Positions 1 through 8,058 of a stretch of 64,000 nt of DNA are shown in pieces; position 1 is the first letter of the stretch, and every line of letters begins with the position of its first letter. The notes beneath the pieces are model-generated. The model was given only the letters and a program-made list of their open reading frames with translations, was not told the origin of the DNA and did not search any database. Source of the DNA: Cytophagaceae bacterium (GTDB taxonomy: Bacteria; Bacteroidota; Bacteroidia; Cytophagales; Flexibacteraceae); NCBI GenBank assembly GCA_947458545.1, contig CANGYH010000001.1, positions 1,550,001 to 1,614,000 of the forward strand. The letters run 5' to 3'. Made by a program: the position numbers and the translations under genes.

Positions 1-373
1 CGCGGACTTTGACGCCAAGCTTGCCCGCCAGCGAGAGCATAAGCTCGTCTAGGCGGAACTCATCCGGAAACTGATACTCCAGCCATTCTGGTGCATACTC
101 CTCTACCAGCAGCCGCAGGTTGCCCTCGATAGACTGGCGGTTGTCAGGGTCGTCTAAGGCGACGTAAGCTACCCGGTGGCCCGCCTGGCGCAGGTGCTCG
201 GCAAAGGCCCGCATGGCACCAAAAAAAGCCATCACCTTCTGGATGTGGTGGTGGGCGTAGTCGGTTTCCTGGCGCACCTCCATCAGCACGTACACCACGC
301 TGGGTTGCGGCGGTGCGTCAAACCAACTGTGGTGGTGGTTGAGCTGGTCTCCCAGCAGCAGGCGTAGCGTCAT
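1..373 (-). CDS. Deoxyribodipyrimidine photolyase-related protein (FeS-type photolyase/cryptochrome), 5' part only
   Basis: Reading the minus strand from the ATG at 373 gives 124 codons without a stop, running off the left edge, so only the N-terminal third or quarter is present. The protein begins MTLRLLLGDQLNHHHSWF and continues with YVLMEVRQETDYAHHHIQKV, MAFFGAMRAFAEHL and YVALDDPDN. This is the N-terminal alpha/beta domain of the bacterial FeS-BCP photolyase family (PhrB type), which repairs UV photoproducts, often (6-4) lesions, using FAD and light. The catalytic FAD/FeS domain lies outside the window. A TAAATTTG -7 box eight bases upstream (382-389) supports this start. The family call is strong; whether the enzyme repairs (6-4) or CPD lesions, or acts as a cryptochrome, cannot be told. 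Confidence 0.85.
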   Translation of the reverse strand, partial: MTLRLLLGDQLNHHHSWFDAPPQPSVVYVLMEVRQETDYAHHHIQKVMAFFGAMRAFAEHLRQAGHRVAYVALDDPDNRQSIEGNLRLLVEEYAPEWLEYQFPDEFRLDELMLSLAGKLGVKVR

Positions 374-381
374 GTCAGGGG

Positions 382-389
382 CAAATTTA
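382..389 (-). promoter_or_regulatory. Bacteroidota -7 promoter element of the photolyase gene
   Basis: The minus strand reads TAAATTTG, an exact match to the Bacteroidota -7 consensus TAnnTTTG, ending 8 nt before the ATG at 373. No clear -33 TTG is seen at the usual distance. Confidence 0.55.
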
Positions 390-440
390 CGGGTCAGCCC
401 GGGGGCAGCGCTTTGTCAGCTATTTACGCTGGCCAAACGA

Positions 441-1370
441 ATGCCCAAGTTGAGACTTTGGCCACTTTCGGCCTTACCTTTTGCGAACTTAAACGCCCCA
501 AAAGCCCAAGGCACCACCACCGTGCTAGGATACCAGCGCCCCAACGCGGCAGCCAGATGCCACACCCCCAAGGCCACGGCCACAAACCTGGACCTATCCT
601 GCTCGGCCTTCGATCCGGGCGATACGCTGCCAGACTACAGTGACAGCGTACCGAGCTTCTCTCGCCGCCTCGCAGGTCAGGCCGTGGGTATCAGGTCAGT
701 GAATGTGGGGGTGGGGCAGATAGGGTTAAGGCCCTTGATTGGGCAAAACTATGGCCCAGGGGCGAATGTGTTTCCGCTGGCTTTGACTGATAGACTAGGT
801 GACACTCTTATAAGAGCAGTTAAACCCAATGGACTTGCGAATGTCAACGATACAGCTTCTGTCTGGCGTTCACCTGCAAATTGGATATCTATCGCTCATA
901 CCCTGGCAAGCTCACCGTCCTACGTCAGGTATCGAAACGAATATTTGGGGCGCACTGCACCTGACACCACTATTGCCTTCCGAAACTCCTCCCAATCAGA
1001 TGCCGGGCTTATAACCGTACCAGATTGCGATTTGGCTCGTGATCCTAACAATTTTCCCCAAAGAGTCGCTCCAGGTGGTAGGATAGCCTCTTCCAAAGTC
1101 GGAAGTCTTTCCGAAGGTATCCTTGTTGCAAGTCCAAACCCATTTAATAAGGAACTAACGGTTGAGTTCGCACTCAACGAACATTCAAGGAATGGCAACC
1201 TTGTAGTTCGCTCGATTAATTCGGTGTTGCCCCTTTACACCAAGTCCATTTACGGCTTGAAGGGAGTTAAACATTTTGAACTGGCTTTCCTACCTCCCGG
1301 CGTATATGTTTTATCGTTAAGTCGAGACGATAAGCCTACTATTCAAATCAAAATCATCAAAGCTCCTTGA
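441..1370 (+). CDS. T9SS C-terminal sorting domain protein, N-terminus uncertain (possibly truncated gene)
   Basis: The frame is open from before 339, but its first part overlaps the divergent photolyase, so the ATG at 441 is the more cautious start (309 aa). The last ~80 residues form a T9SS type A sorting domain: SPNPFNKELTVEF, then a beta-rich stretch ending LPPGVYVLSLSRDDKP and a basic tail. T9SS substrates need a Sec signal peptide. None is visible: the start reads MPKLRLWPLSALPFANLNAP, and the first ~75 residues have low-complexity, unnatural composition. A 5' truncation or a frameshift near 500-600 is therefore likely. The middle (roughly residues 60-220) matches no family I recognise. 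The stop at 1368-1370 lies 5 nt before the next gene's ATG, so the two are probably co-transcribed. Confidence 0.5.
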   Translation: MPKLRLWPLSALPFANLNAPKAQGTTTVLGYQRPNAAARCHTPKATATNLDLSCSAFDPGDTLPDYSDSVPSFSRRLAGQAVGIRSVNVGVGQIGLRPLIGQNYGPGANVFPLALTDRLGDTLIRAVKPNGLANVNDTASVWRSPANWISIAHTLASSPSYVRYRNEYLGRTAPDTTIAFRNSSQSDAGLITVPDCDLARDPNNFPQRVAPGGRIASSKVGSLSEGILVASPNPFNKELTVEFALNEHSRNGNLVVRSINSVLPLYTKSIYGLKGVKHFELAFLPPGVYVLSLSRDDKPTIQIKIIKAP

Positions 1371-1375
1371 GTGTA

Positions 1376-2779
1376 ATGAGACTGATTCTTGTCATCGTCT
1401 ATTGCCTGTCACAGAGCTTGCAGGTGCGAAGCCAACAACTTCTTTGGCAGCAAGGCTTTTCCCATGTAGGTACCGATCAAATGCTAAATGTAGTGGCAAC
1501 ATCGGCTGATTTTGTCCTTTGTGCAGCTACAAAAACAGGCCAGAGTAGAGTCATTCTGATAGGTTTATCCGCTTGGGGCGATACACTATACAGTCAACTT
1601 GCTCCGATTGCAAACCCATATGAGGCTACCGTTCACCTATGTCAAACCAATGATGGGAAGACTTTTCTGACGGCCCAAAGGCGCGGTGGAGTAGATCCTG
1701 CCTATCTATCTCGCATCAACACTATTGATGGTTCGATAACGTGGACAACTACCCTGGCTGGTATAGGACCGTTTGGAATGGGTGTAAGCCCGAGTTGTTT
1801 GGCAGAAGGGCCCAATGGTACGCTTATTTTGGCCGGAAAGGCACCAGACCCTAACGGTGCGTTCGGAAATTTGGGCTACCTGGCCTGCTACGACACGTTA
1901 GGGGTGCTGCAGTGGGATACAATTATTCGGGAGCATCCCACAAACACCTTCTGCCACCATGTGGAGATGACCCGCGACGGCAACATCTTAGTCTCGGGCA
2001 CGGCAGGCTCTCGAATCTTTGCGGCAGAGTATGCCGAGGACGGCTTCGAGATCAGGCGGGCCACCTTCTATCAGAGCACGGGCCGCATCAACTTCGACTA
2101 CAACCCGACCGTCTCGGTCAGGCAGGCACCGGGAGATAGGTATGTGGTTTCGGGCAACACGCTTCAGTTTGCCTCTTACCTGGGCTTGCATCAAGGCTGG
2201 GCTGGCCCAAAGGTATGGGGAGGCGAAACACCACTTTGTCTACGCTTTGCTCCACAGGTAAACATGGACGGTAGCGCAACTTTCTTTGAGCAGACCACAA
2301 CCGCCAATCGCATCCACAGACTTGGTGCAGACAGCAGTATGCGCTGGACAAGAGAACTACCCATGACCGCAGGCCAGCTTGGCATAGCATTAGCAGCATT
2401 TGCTCCTTTGCCAGATTCTTCTGCTATTGTTGTAGGTACGGCTACTTACCAAGATTCTACAGGTAACGACTGGTACGCCGCCCGCATCACGGGCATGGGC
2501 ATAGCTTACCGCCCCTGGCAGCCTGCCACCGCCACCAAGGCAAAGGCTGGCCAGCCTGTTCCCAGGCCCTACCCCAACCCGTGCAGCAGTAGCCTGCACT
2601 TTGCGGGCCTTGCTGCACCGGTTAGGCTAGAGCTATTTGGCACTGATGGCAGGCTGCATCTGAGCCAGGCCGTGGCCCTTGGGCAGGCCGTTGACCTATC
2701 GGCGCTGGTGCCGGGGATGTATGGGTATCGGCTTACGACCCAGGGCAAGGTGTGGCGGGGGCGGGTGGTGAAGCGGTAA
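1376..2779 (+). CDS. Secreted protein with T9SS type A sorting domain
   Basis: 467 aa. The ATG at 1376 is preferred over an in-frame TTG at 1367 because it directly begins a signal peptide, MRLILVIVYCLSQSLQVRSQ. The body (residues ~30-390) has repeated beta-strand blocks with W/G/D-rich turns, resembling the propeller-like repeats of many Bacteroidota surface proteins, and no catalytic motif I can name. The C-terminus has the sorting domain: YPNPCSSSLHFAG, LELFGTDGRLH, ALVPGMYGYRLTTQGKVWRG and the basic end RVVKR. It should cross the outer membrane by T9SS and be anchored or released. It lies 5 nt behind another CTD protein. Base composition changes along the gene: the first half is more AT-rich than the last ~400 bp. 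Confidence 0.75.
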   Translation: MRLILVIVYCLSQSLQVRSQQLLWQQGFSHVGTDQMLNVVATSADFVLCAATKTGQSRVILIGLSAWGDTLYSQLAPIANPYEATVHLCQTNDGKTFLTAQRRGGVDPAYLSRINTIDGSITWTTTLAGIGPFGMGVSPSCLAEGPNGTLILAGKAPDPNGAFGNLGYLACYDTLGVLQWDTIIREHPTNTFCHHVEMTRDGNILVSGTAGSRIFAAEYAEDGFEIRRATFYQSTGRINFDYNPTVSVRQAPGDRYVVSGNTLQFASYLGLHQGWAGPKVWGGETPLCLRFAPQVNMDGSATFFEQTTTANRIHRLGADSSMRWTRELPMTAGQLGIALAAFAPLPDSSAIVVGTATYQDSTGNDWYAARITGMGIAYRPWQPATATKAKAGQPVPRPYPNPCSSSLHFAGLAAPVRLELFGTDGRLHLSQAVALGQAVDLSALVPGMYGYRLTTQGKVWRGRVVKR

Positions 2780-2870
2780 AAGATAAGAGATAAAAGAGAG
2801 GCGGGCTGTCTGCCGATGGGTGGTTGTAGGGGGCCTTATGTACGGCGCTACGCGCTCTGTCATTTATTCC

Positions 2871-2878
2871 GACCTTTG
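2871..2878 (+). promoter_or_regulatory. -7 promoter element of ribD
   Basis: GACCTTTG, one base off TAnnTTTG, ends 7 nt before the ATG at 2886. It argues for that start over in-frame codons further upstream. Confidence 0.5.
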
Positions 2879-2885
2879 CCATCGG

Positions 2886-4031
2886 ATGACGGAGCTTGAT
2901 AAAGACGCACACTACCTGCGCCGGACGCTGACCCTGGCTGCATGCGGCGCGGCAGCAGTGGCCCCCAACCCGGTGGTGGGCTGTGTCATCGTCGGGGCAG
3001 CGGGCAACATACTGGCCGAAGGTTATCACCGCCGCTACGGCGGCCCCCATGCCGAGGTAGAGGCGGTGCAGACGCTGGCCCCTGGCCAAAGCCTGGCCGG
3101 TGCCACCGTTTATGTAAGCCTGGAGCCCTGCGCCCACCAAGGCAAAACGCCCCCCTGTGCCGACCTGCTGGCCCGCCTGCAGCCCGCCCGGGTAGTGGCC
3201 GCCGTGCAAGACCCCAATCCCCTGGTGGCAGGGCAAGGCTTTGCACGCCTGCGCCAGGCGGGCTTAGCCGTGCAGGTAGGCCCCCTCTCGGCGCAGGCGC
3301 TGGTGCAAAACCGCCGCTTTATCGGGCGATTCTGGCAAGGGCGCCCCTTTGTAACCCTCAAATGGGCACAGACGGCCGACGGATACCTGGCCCGGGCAGA
3401 CTATACCAGCCAGTGGATTACAGGCCCGCAGGCGCGGATGCAGGCCCACCGCCTGCGGGCCCGCCATCAAGCCATTGCCGTAGGCTACCGCACCGCCCTC
3501 CACGACGATCCTCGGCTGGATACGCGCCTATGGCCCGGGCCAAGCCCGGTGCGTATCGTGGTAGATCCGCACCGGGCCTTGCCCGGCCACCTGCAGCTAT
3601 TTACAGACGACGGCCCTACCCTGCACCTCTACACAGGGGCAGAAGATGCCCTGCCCTTTAGCACCCCCTGCCAGGGGTACCAGGCCATAAGCGTAAACCC
3701 CGGCGGGCCAGGCGGTTGGCCGGGTGCCGTGCTGCGTACGATGCACCGCGCCAACCTCCATAGCCTGCTGGTAGAGGGCGGCGCCGGGTTGCTAAACGCC
3801 TTTCAGCAGGCCAACCTGTGGGACGAGGCCGCCGTCTTTACCGGGCCGTGCCTCTTTGGGCCCGATGGTGTGGCAGCGCCCAAAGTAGCCTTGGGCGCCC
3901 CACTGACCACCTTGCCCCTGGGCCCAGATACGCTAAGCGTCTTTGGCAACCCCACGCTGGGCTTCTGGCCCAGCCTTACAGCCAACCAAGGGCCAGCGGC
4001 CCTTGGGGCGGTAGAACATCTTCTGGATTAA
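2886..4031 (+). CDS. ribD: Bifunctional riboflavin biosynthesis protein RibD (deaminase/reductase)
   Basis: 381 aa, normal length. It carries out two riboflavin steps: deamination of 2,5-diamino-6-ribosylamino-4-pyrimidinone 5'-phosphate, then NADPH reduction of the ribosyl side chain. The N-terminal cytidine-deaminase-like domain (residues ~1-145) shows APNPVVGCVI, the zinc/catalytic HAE motif (His55, Glu57) and the two cysteine ligands in PCAHQGKTPPCAD (Cys82, Cys91). The C-terminal reductase domain (~150-375) has FVTLKWAQTADGYLA, SQWITG, DDPRLDTRL and LLVEGGAGLLNAF. The start at MTELDKDAHYLRR fits the family and the -7 box just upstream. No other rib genes are adjacent. Confidence 0.95.
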   Translation: MTELDKDAHYLRRTLTLAACGAAAVAPNPVVGCVIVGAAGNILAEGYHRRYGGPHAEVEAVQTLAPGQSLAGATVYVSLEPCAHQGKTPPCADLLARLQPARVVAAVQDPNPLVAGQGFARLRQAGLAVQVGPLSAQALVQNRRFIGRFWQGRPFVTLKWAQTADGYLARADYTSQWITGPQARMQAHRLRARHQAIAVGYRTALHDDPRLDTRLWPGPSPVRIVVDPHRALPGHLQLFTDDGPTLHLYTGAEDALPFSTPCQGYQAISVNPGGPGGWPGAVLRTMHRANLHSLLVEGGAGLLNAFQQANLWDEAAVFTGPCLFGPDGVAAPKVALGAPLTTLPLGPDTLSVFGNPTLGFWPSLTANQGPAALGAVEHLLD

Positions 4032-4218
4032 GGCCCATTTTCAAAAAGATTTAGCCCTTTGCTATGGCAATGCCAGGGCAAATACCCTATTATTGTAGGC
4101 AAAACCTTACACTCCGCACACAAGCAATAATAGACAGACACGCTTGGTGCAGGCGCCTTTTGTTTCCACCAGCCTGTGCCCGGTGTTGCTCCTGTGCCCC
4201 AAGCGATCTCGCTCGACC

Positions 4219-5094
4219 ATGAAAAAACTGACACGTACCCTCCTGGCCCTTGCATCAGTAGCCCTGCTGGCCCAAAGCTGCAACGACACAGCTGACACCA
4301 ACAACATCATCGTCCGCCCGGCGGGCGTGGGTGCCCCCAAAATCACCTACACGCTGCAAGTGGTAGATGCCCCCGGCAACGCAGCCGGCCGTGTACAAGG
4401 CGTGCAAGGCGCCAGCATCGCCTACACCAATGCAGCAGGCCGATTGGTAACCGTCAACACCGACCCTTCTGGCGCGGTGGTCATCACAGACGCTGCCCCG
4501 GGCACCTTTGCCGGCCGCCTAGAGGCCAGCGGCTATGCCTCTATGGACTTCACCACCGACATCAGCCCAGCCTCTGGCAACCTGGCAGACTCTGGCCGTG
4601 CCTACTCGGCCGTTACCAGGCTGTATGCCATCCGCAGCAATGCAGGCATCCGCGGCCACGTGTACGGCAACTTTGCCGGCAGCACCCGCCAGCCCACCGT
4701 GGCAGACACCGCCAACGACGACTACACCCAGCCGGTTACCCTCCGCATCACCTACAACATCCTCAAGACGGGCGCTACGGCCTACCCCATGGGCTCCGGC
4801 CCTGGCCGCCTGGTAGATGTAAACCTGGATCCCAGCACGGTGCTGATCGCCACCGGCAACAACGCCACCACGGGCAGCAACAGCCGCGGCTACTTTAGCC
4901 GCCGGGTACACGCCACAGGCTCTGGCATGGTAGAGGCTTACCTCTCAATGCGTCCCTTCGTGTATGTAGATGCAGGCGGCAACCAAGGCCCGCGCCCCTT
5001 CGTGCTAGAGCGCGACGCCAACAACATCAAGCTCAACCTGCAAAGCGGCGACTTCATGAACCTGGGCCCGCTGCGCGTAGTAGCCCAGCCCTAA
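4219..5094 (+). CDS. Lipoprotein with carboxypeptidase-regulatory-like N-terminal domain
   Basis: 291 aa. The start MKKLTRTLLALASVALLAQSC is a lipoprotein signal peptide with lipobox LAQS-C, so the protein should be anchored in the outer or inner membrane. Residues ~45-130 (VVDAPGNAAGRVQGVQGASI, then DPSGAVVITDAAPGTFAG, GYASMDF) look like a beta-sandwich peptidase-regulatory/Cna-B-like fold common in Bacteroidota surface lipoproteins. The rest is beta-rich and unrecognised. A rho-independent terminator follows at 5122-5157, so transcription ends with this gene. The binding target is unknown. Confidence 0.7.
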   Translation: MKKLTRTLLALASVALLAQSCNDTADTNNIIVRPAGVGAPKITYTLQVVDAPGNAAGRVQGVQGASIAYTNAAGRLVTVNTDPSGAVVITDAAPGTFAGRLEASGYASMDFTTDISPASGNLADSGRAYSAVTRLYAIRSNAGIRGHVYGNFAGSTRQPTVADTANDDYTQPVTLRITYNILKTGATAYPMGSGPGRLVDVNLDPSTVLIATGNNATTGSNSRGYFSRRVHATGSGMVEAYLSMRPFVYVDAGGNQGPRPFVLERDANNIKLNLQSGDFMNLGPLRVVAQP

Positions 5095-5121
5095 TCAGTT
5101 AGCCTTGACCTTAAGATCTGC

Positions 5122-5157
5122 AGCCGCCTCCCTTTGCCGGGGGGCGGCTCTTTTTTT
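5122..5157 (+). terminator. Rho-independent terminator after the 4219-5094 lipoprotein gene
   Basis: An 11-bp stem (AGCCGCCTCCC pairing with GGGGGGCGGCT, one G-T pair) with a 6-nt loop is followed by TCTTTTTTT. Confidence 0.8.
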
Positions 5158-5196
5158 GGGGTATGCGATTATGGCGCACACGCCTTGCCTCCGTAC

Positions 5197-5204
5197 GACC
5201 TTTG
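5197..5204 (+). promoter_or_regulatory. -7 promoter element of the first EamA transporter gene
   Basis: GACCTTTG ends 8 nt before the ATG at 5213. Earlier in-frame ATGs (5105, 5171) would lie at or upstream of the promoter, so 5213 is the better start. Confidence 0.5.
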
Positions 5205-5212
5205 CGCCGCCC

Positions 5213-6211
5213 ATGCACACCCCAACCCCAGACGACGACCTCCCTGCCGAAGCCGAAACCGGCACCGCCGCCCAGGCCTTGCCCGATCCGCTGGTGCCCG
5301 CCACGGCCCATCCGCAGCCGCTCTCGCTCGAGGCAGCCCTGCTGATTGTGCTGCTGGCGCTGGTGTGGGGTAGCTCTTTCATCTTGATGAAGCGGGGCCT
5401 GAGCTACTTCTCTGCCCCAGAGGTAGCCTCCATCCGCATGGTGGCCGCCGGTGCGCTTATGCTGCCGCTGGCCCTCACTCGCCTGCGCCGCGTAGAGCGT
5501 GTGCATTTGCCTGCCATGTTGCTGTCGGGCCTGGTGGGCAGCTTTGTGCCCGCCTACCTGTTTGCCACCGCCGGGCGGTATATAGACAGTGCCATCTCGG
5601 GCGCGCTCAATGGGCTTAGCCCCTTGTTTACGCTTTTGCTAGGCCTGGCCTTCTTTAACCTGAAGACGAGCTGGCAAGGCTATGCAGGCATCCTGGCCGG
5701 GCTGGCCGGCGCCCTGGCGTTGAGCCTTGTCAAGGCCGGGCCTGCCACCAGCCTGAATGCCTGGGCCCTGCTTGTGGTGGTGGCCACGCTGCTTTACGCC
5801 ATCAACATCAACCTTGTCAAATACAGGTTGCAGCAGGCCTCGTCGGTTACCATTACGGCCGTAGCCCTTGTGCCTACGGGTCTGCTGGGGACGGCGGTGC
5901 TCGTATGGGCCACCCCCTTCGTCGATCGTATCGGGCAGCCGGGCTTTTGGGGCGTGCCGTTGGTCTGCTGCCTAACCTTAGGAATCTTTGGCTCTGCCAT
6001 AAGCATCATTTTATACAATCGGCTTCTTAAGCAAGTATCGGCCCTGGTGGCCAGCACGGTTACTTATCTAATGCCCGTCGTATCGCTCGGGTGGGGCATT
6101 TGGGATGGTGAGCGCGTGCAACCCTGGCAGTACGTAGGCCTGCTGCTGATTCTGGCTGGCATGGGCCTGGTGGGCTATGCCAACCGCAGGCCCCAGCACC
6201 GCGCTGTATAG
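5213..6211 (+). CDS. EamA/DMT-superfamily transporter (10 TM)
   Basis: 332 aa from the ATG at 5213. After a ~40-residue polar N-terminus (MHTPTPDDDLPAEAETG), ten hydrophobic helices follow in the two-repeat EamA layout: ALLIVLLALVWGSSFILMK (TM1, with the typical WGSSF), then EVASIRMVAAGALMLPLAL, LLSGLVGSFVPAYLFATA, ALNGLSPLFTLLLGLAFF, and in the second half ALLVVVATLLYAININLVKY and VASTVTYLMPVVSLGWGIWDGE. These are inner-membrane drug/metabolite transporters; the substrate is unknown. A second EamA gene lies just beyond hemC. Confidence 0.85.
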   Translation: MHTPTPDDDLPAEAETGTAAQALPDPLVPATAHPQPLSLEAALLIVLLALVWGSSFILMKRGLSYFSAPEVASIRMVAAGALMLPLALTRLRRVERVHLPAMLLSGLVGSFVPAYLFATAGRYIDSAISGALNGLSPLFTLLLGLAFFNLKTSWQGYAGILAGLAGALALSLVKAGPATSLNAWALLVVVATLLYAININLVKYRLQQASSVTITAVALVPTGLLGTAVLVWATPFVDRIGQPGFWGVPLVCCLTLGIFGSAISIILYNRLLKQVSALVASTVTYLMPVVSLGWGIWDGERVQPWQYVGLLLILAGMGLVGYANRRPQHRAV

Positions 6212-6226
6212 GGCTGGTTAGGCTGG

Positions 6227-6234
6227 CATCTTTG
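6227..6234 (+). promoter_or_regulatory. -7 promoter element of hemC, almost touching the start codon
   Basis: CATCTTTG ends only 4 nt before the ATG at 6239. The hemC start is fixed by family alignment, so this would give a leaderless or nearly leaderless mRNA. Confidence 0.45.
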
Positions 6235-6238
6235 TATC

Positions 6239-7177
6239 ATGACAAGCTCTTTAGACACCCCGCTTCGGATTGCTACCCGATCGTCGCCGCTGGCCCTTTG
6301 GCAGGCCGAATGGGTGTTGGCCCGCCTGCGAGCGGCTGGCCTGGAGGCCATGCTGCTGCCCTTCGAAACGCAAGGCGATAAAATTCTGGACCGTACCTTG
6401 TCTAAAATCGGCTCTAAGGGGGTCTTTACGCAAGAGCTGGAAGACAGCCTGCTCGACGGCCGAGCGCACCTGGCCGTCCACTCGGCAAAAGACATGCCCA
6501 GCCGCCTGCCTGAAGGGTTGCAAATCGTCTGCTTTACAGAGCGCGAGCAGGCCGACGATGTAGTTGTTAGCTACAACCCAGCCTTCAGCCTAGACGCCGG
6601 GCCTTGCACCGTAGGCACCAGCAGCACCCGCCGCAAGGCGTTGCTGGCCCGCTACTACCCCCACGCCCGGCAGGCCGAAGCCCGCGGCAACCTGCAAACC
6701 CGCCTGCGCAAGTTGGCCGAGGGGCAGTTTGATGCGCTGCTGCTTGCCTACGCCGGCATACACCGCATAGGCCAGGCGGCGCTGGTGCGGCAGCATTTGC
6801 CGCTGCACGTGTTTACCCCGCCCGTAGGCCAGGGTGCCCTGGCCATAGAGGTGGCCGATGCCCTGCCCGCCGAGCTGCGGGGCCGCCTCCGCCAGGCACT
6901 GGCCCACCCCCCTACCGAAGCCTGCCTGGCCGCCGAGCGCGCCTACCTGGCTACCATGGACGGCGGCTGCTCGATACCCACCTTTGGCCATGCCATTTGG
7001 GCCCAGGGGCAGATTCGCCTCGAGGCAGGCATCATCAGTCTGGACGGCAGCCAAGAGGTACGCCATCTGCAAGCCTCCCCTCCGGCCGAGGCAGAGGCCC
7101 TGGGCCGCCAAATGGCACTCGCCGTGCTAGAGGCAGGCGGCCGGCAAATTCTGCAAGACATCCGCGCCAACGCCTAG
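6239..7177 (+). CDS. hemC: Hydroxymethylbilane synthase (porphobilinogen deaminase)
   Basis: 312 aa, normal length. It polymerises four porphobilinogens into hydroxymethylbilane in cytosolic heme biosynthesis. Visible signatures are RIATRSSPLALWQAEWV at the N-terminus, KIGSKGVFTQELEDSLLDG, AVHSAKDMPSRLPEGL, VGTSSTRRKALLARYYP, RGNLQTRLRKL and the cofactor-attachment loop MDGGCSIPTFGH, where Cys244 would bind the dipyrromethane primer. The second EamA gene starts 29 nt downstream and may be co-transcribed. No other heme gene is nearby. Confidence 0.96.
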   Translation: MTSSLDTPLRIATRSSPLALWQAEWVLARLRAAGLEAMLLPFETQGDKILDRTLSKIGSKGVFTQELEDSLLDGRAHLAVHSAKDMPSRLPEGLQIVCFTEREQADDVVVSYNPAFSLDAGPCTVGTSSTRRKALLARYYPHARQAEARGNLQTRLRKLAEGQFDALLLAYAGIHRIGQAALVRQHLPLHVFTPPVGQGALAIEVADALPAELRGRLRQALAHPPTEACLAAERAYLATMDGGCSIPTFGHAIWAQGQIRLEAGIISLDGSQEVRHLQASPPAEAEALGRQMALAVLEAGGRQILQDIRANA

Positions 7178-7206
7178 CCGCGCAGCGGCCGCTCCCATTC
7201 ACAGCC

Positions 7207-8055
7207 ATGCGCCTCTCGCCCGGCATCCAGTTCATGCTCATCTCTACGCTGGCGTTCTCCGTCATGAACGTCTGCGTCAAGGCCTTGGGCCGCATCCCGG
7301 CGCTAGAGATCATGTTTTGCCGCGTCGTCATCTCGATGGGCATCACGCTTGTGGGTATCTGGCGTGCTGGCATATCGCCGCTGGGGCAAAACAGGCTTTG
7401 GCTGCTGGTGCGGGGTGCCTCTGGCGCATTGGCGCTGTGGCTCTACTTTGTCACGCTCAAGCACCTGCCACTGGCCACGGCAGTGGCCATACAATACATG
7501 AGCCCGCTCTTTGGGGTGGCGCTGGCCCCCTTCTTCATTGGAGAGCAGATGCGGGCCCGGCAGTGGCTGTACTTTCTGGTCAGCTTTGCGGGGGTATTTA
7601 TGCTACAGCAGTTCGAGGGGAACATGCCTCCGCTATACTTGGCGCTGGGCATTGCCTCGGCCTTGCTCACGGGCCTGGGCACCAATGCCATACGCCGCAG
7701 CCGAGAGACCGAGCATCCGCTGGTGGTAATGCTCTACCTGCCCCTGTTTGCCGTGCCTGCCTCTGCTCCCTGGGCGCTTGGAGGCTGGGTAGCCCCCGTT
7801 GGGTGGGAGTGGGCCCTGCTGGCGGCTACGGGCATATTTACGCAGCTCAACCAGTACTATACCACCCGCGCCCTCCAGGCCGAGCCCCTCGCCCGTGTAA
7901 CCTACCTCAACTACTTGGGCCTTATCTACGCCGTTGGCCTGGGCTACCTCGTCTTCGGCGAGCCCATCTCGCTGGGCGGCTTTGGGTCTATGTGCCTGAT
8001 TGCGGCCGGGGTGCTGCTCAACCTACTAGAAGGGCGGCGGAAGGTGGAGCGTTGA
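7207..8055 (+). CDS. EamA/DMT-superfamily transporter
   Basis: 282 aa starting MRLSPGIQFMLISTLAFSVMN. Ten predicted helices fall in two EamA repeats: ALEIMFCRVVISMGITLVGI, LWLLVRGASGALALWLYFVT, AVAIQYMSPLFGVALAPFFIGE, WLYFLVSFAGVFML, then LYLALGIASALLTGLGTNAI, YLPLFAVPASAPWALGGWVA and VTYLNYLGLIYAVGLGYLVFGE. It resembles RhaT/YdcZ-type metabolite exporters; the substrate is unknown. It follows hemC by 29 nt on the same strand and is distinct from the 5213-6211 transporter. A large repeat element begins 4 nt after its stop codon. Confidence 0.85.
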   Translation: MRLSPGIQFMLISTLAFSVMNVCVKALGRIPALEIMFCRVVISMGITLVGIWRAGISPLGQNRLWLLVRGASGALALWLYFVTLKHLPLATAVAIQYMSPLFGVALAPFFIGEQMRARQWLYFLVSFAGVFMLQQFEGNMPPLYLALGIASALLTGLGTNAIRRSRETEHPLVVMLYLPLFAVPASAPWALGGWVAPVGWEWALLAATGIFTQLNQYYTTRALQAEPLARVTYLNYLGLIYAVGLGYLVFGEPISLGGFGSMCLIAAGVLLNLLEGRRKVER

Positions 8056-8058
8056 GAA

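Noticed and set aside
2942-3661. Long open frame overlapping ribD in another frame
   Set aside because: R/G/P-rich shadow of a well-conserved gene; no independent coding signal.
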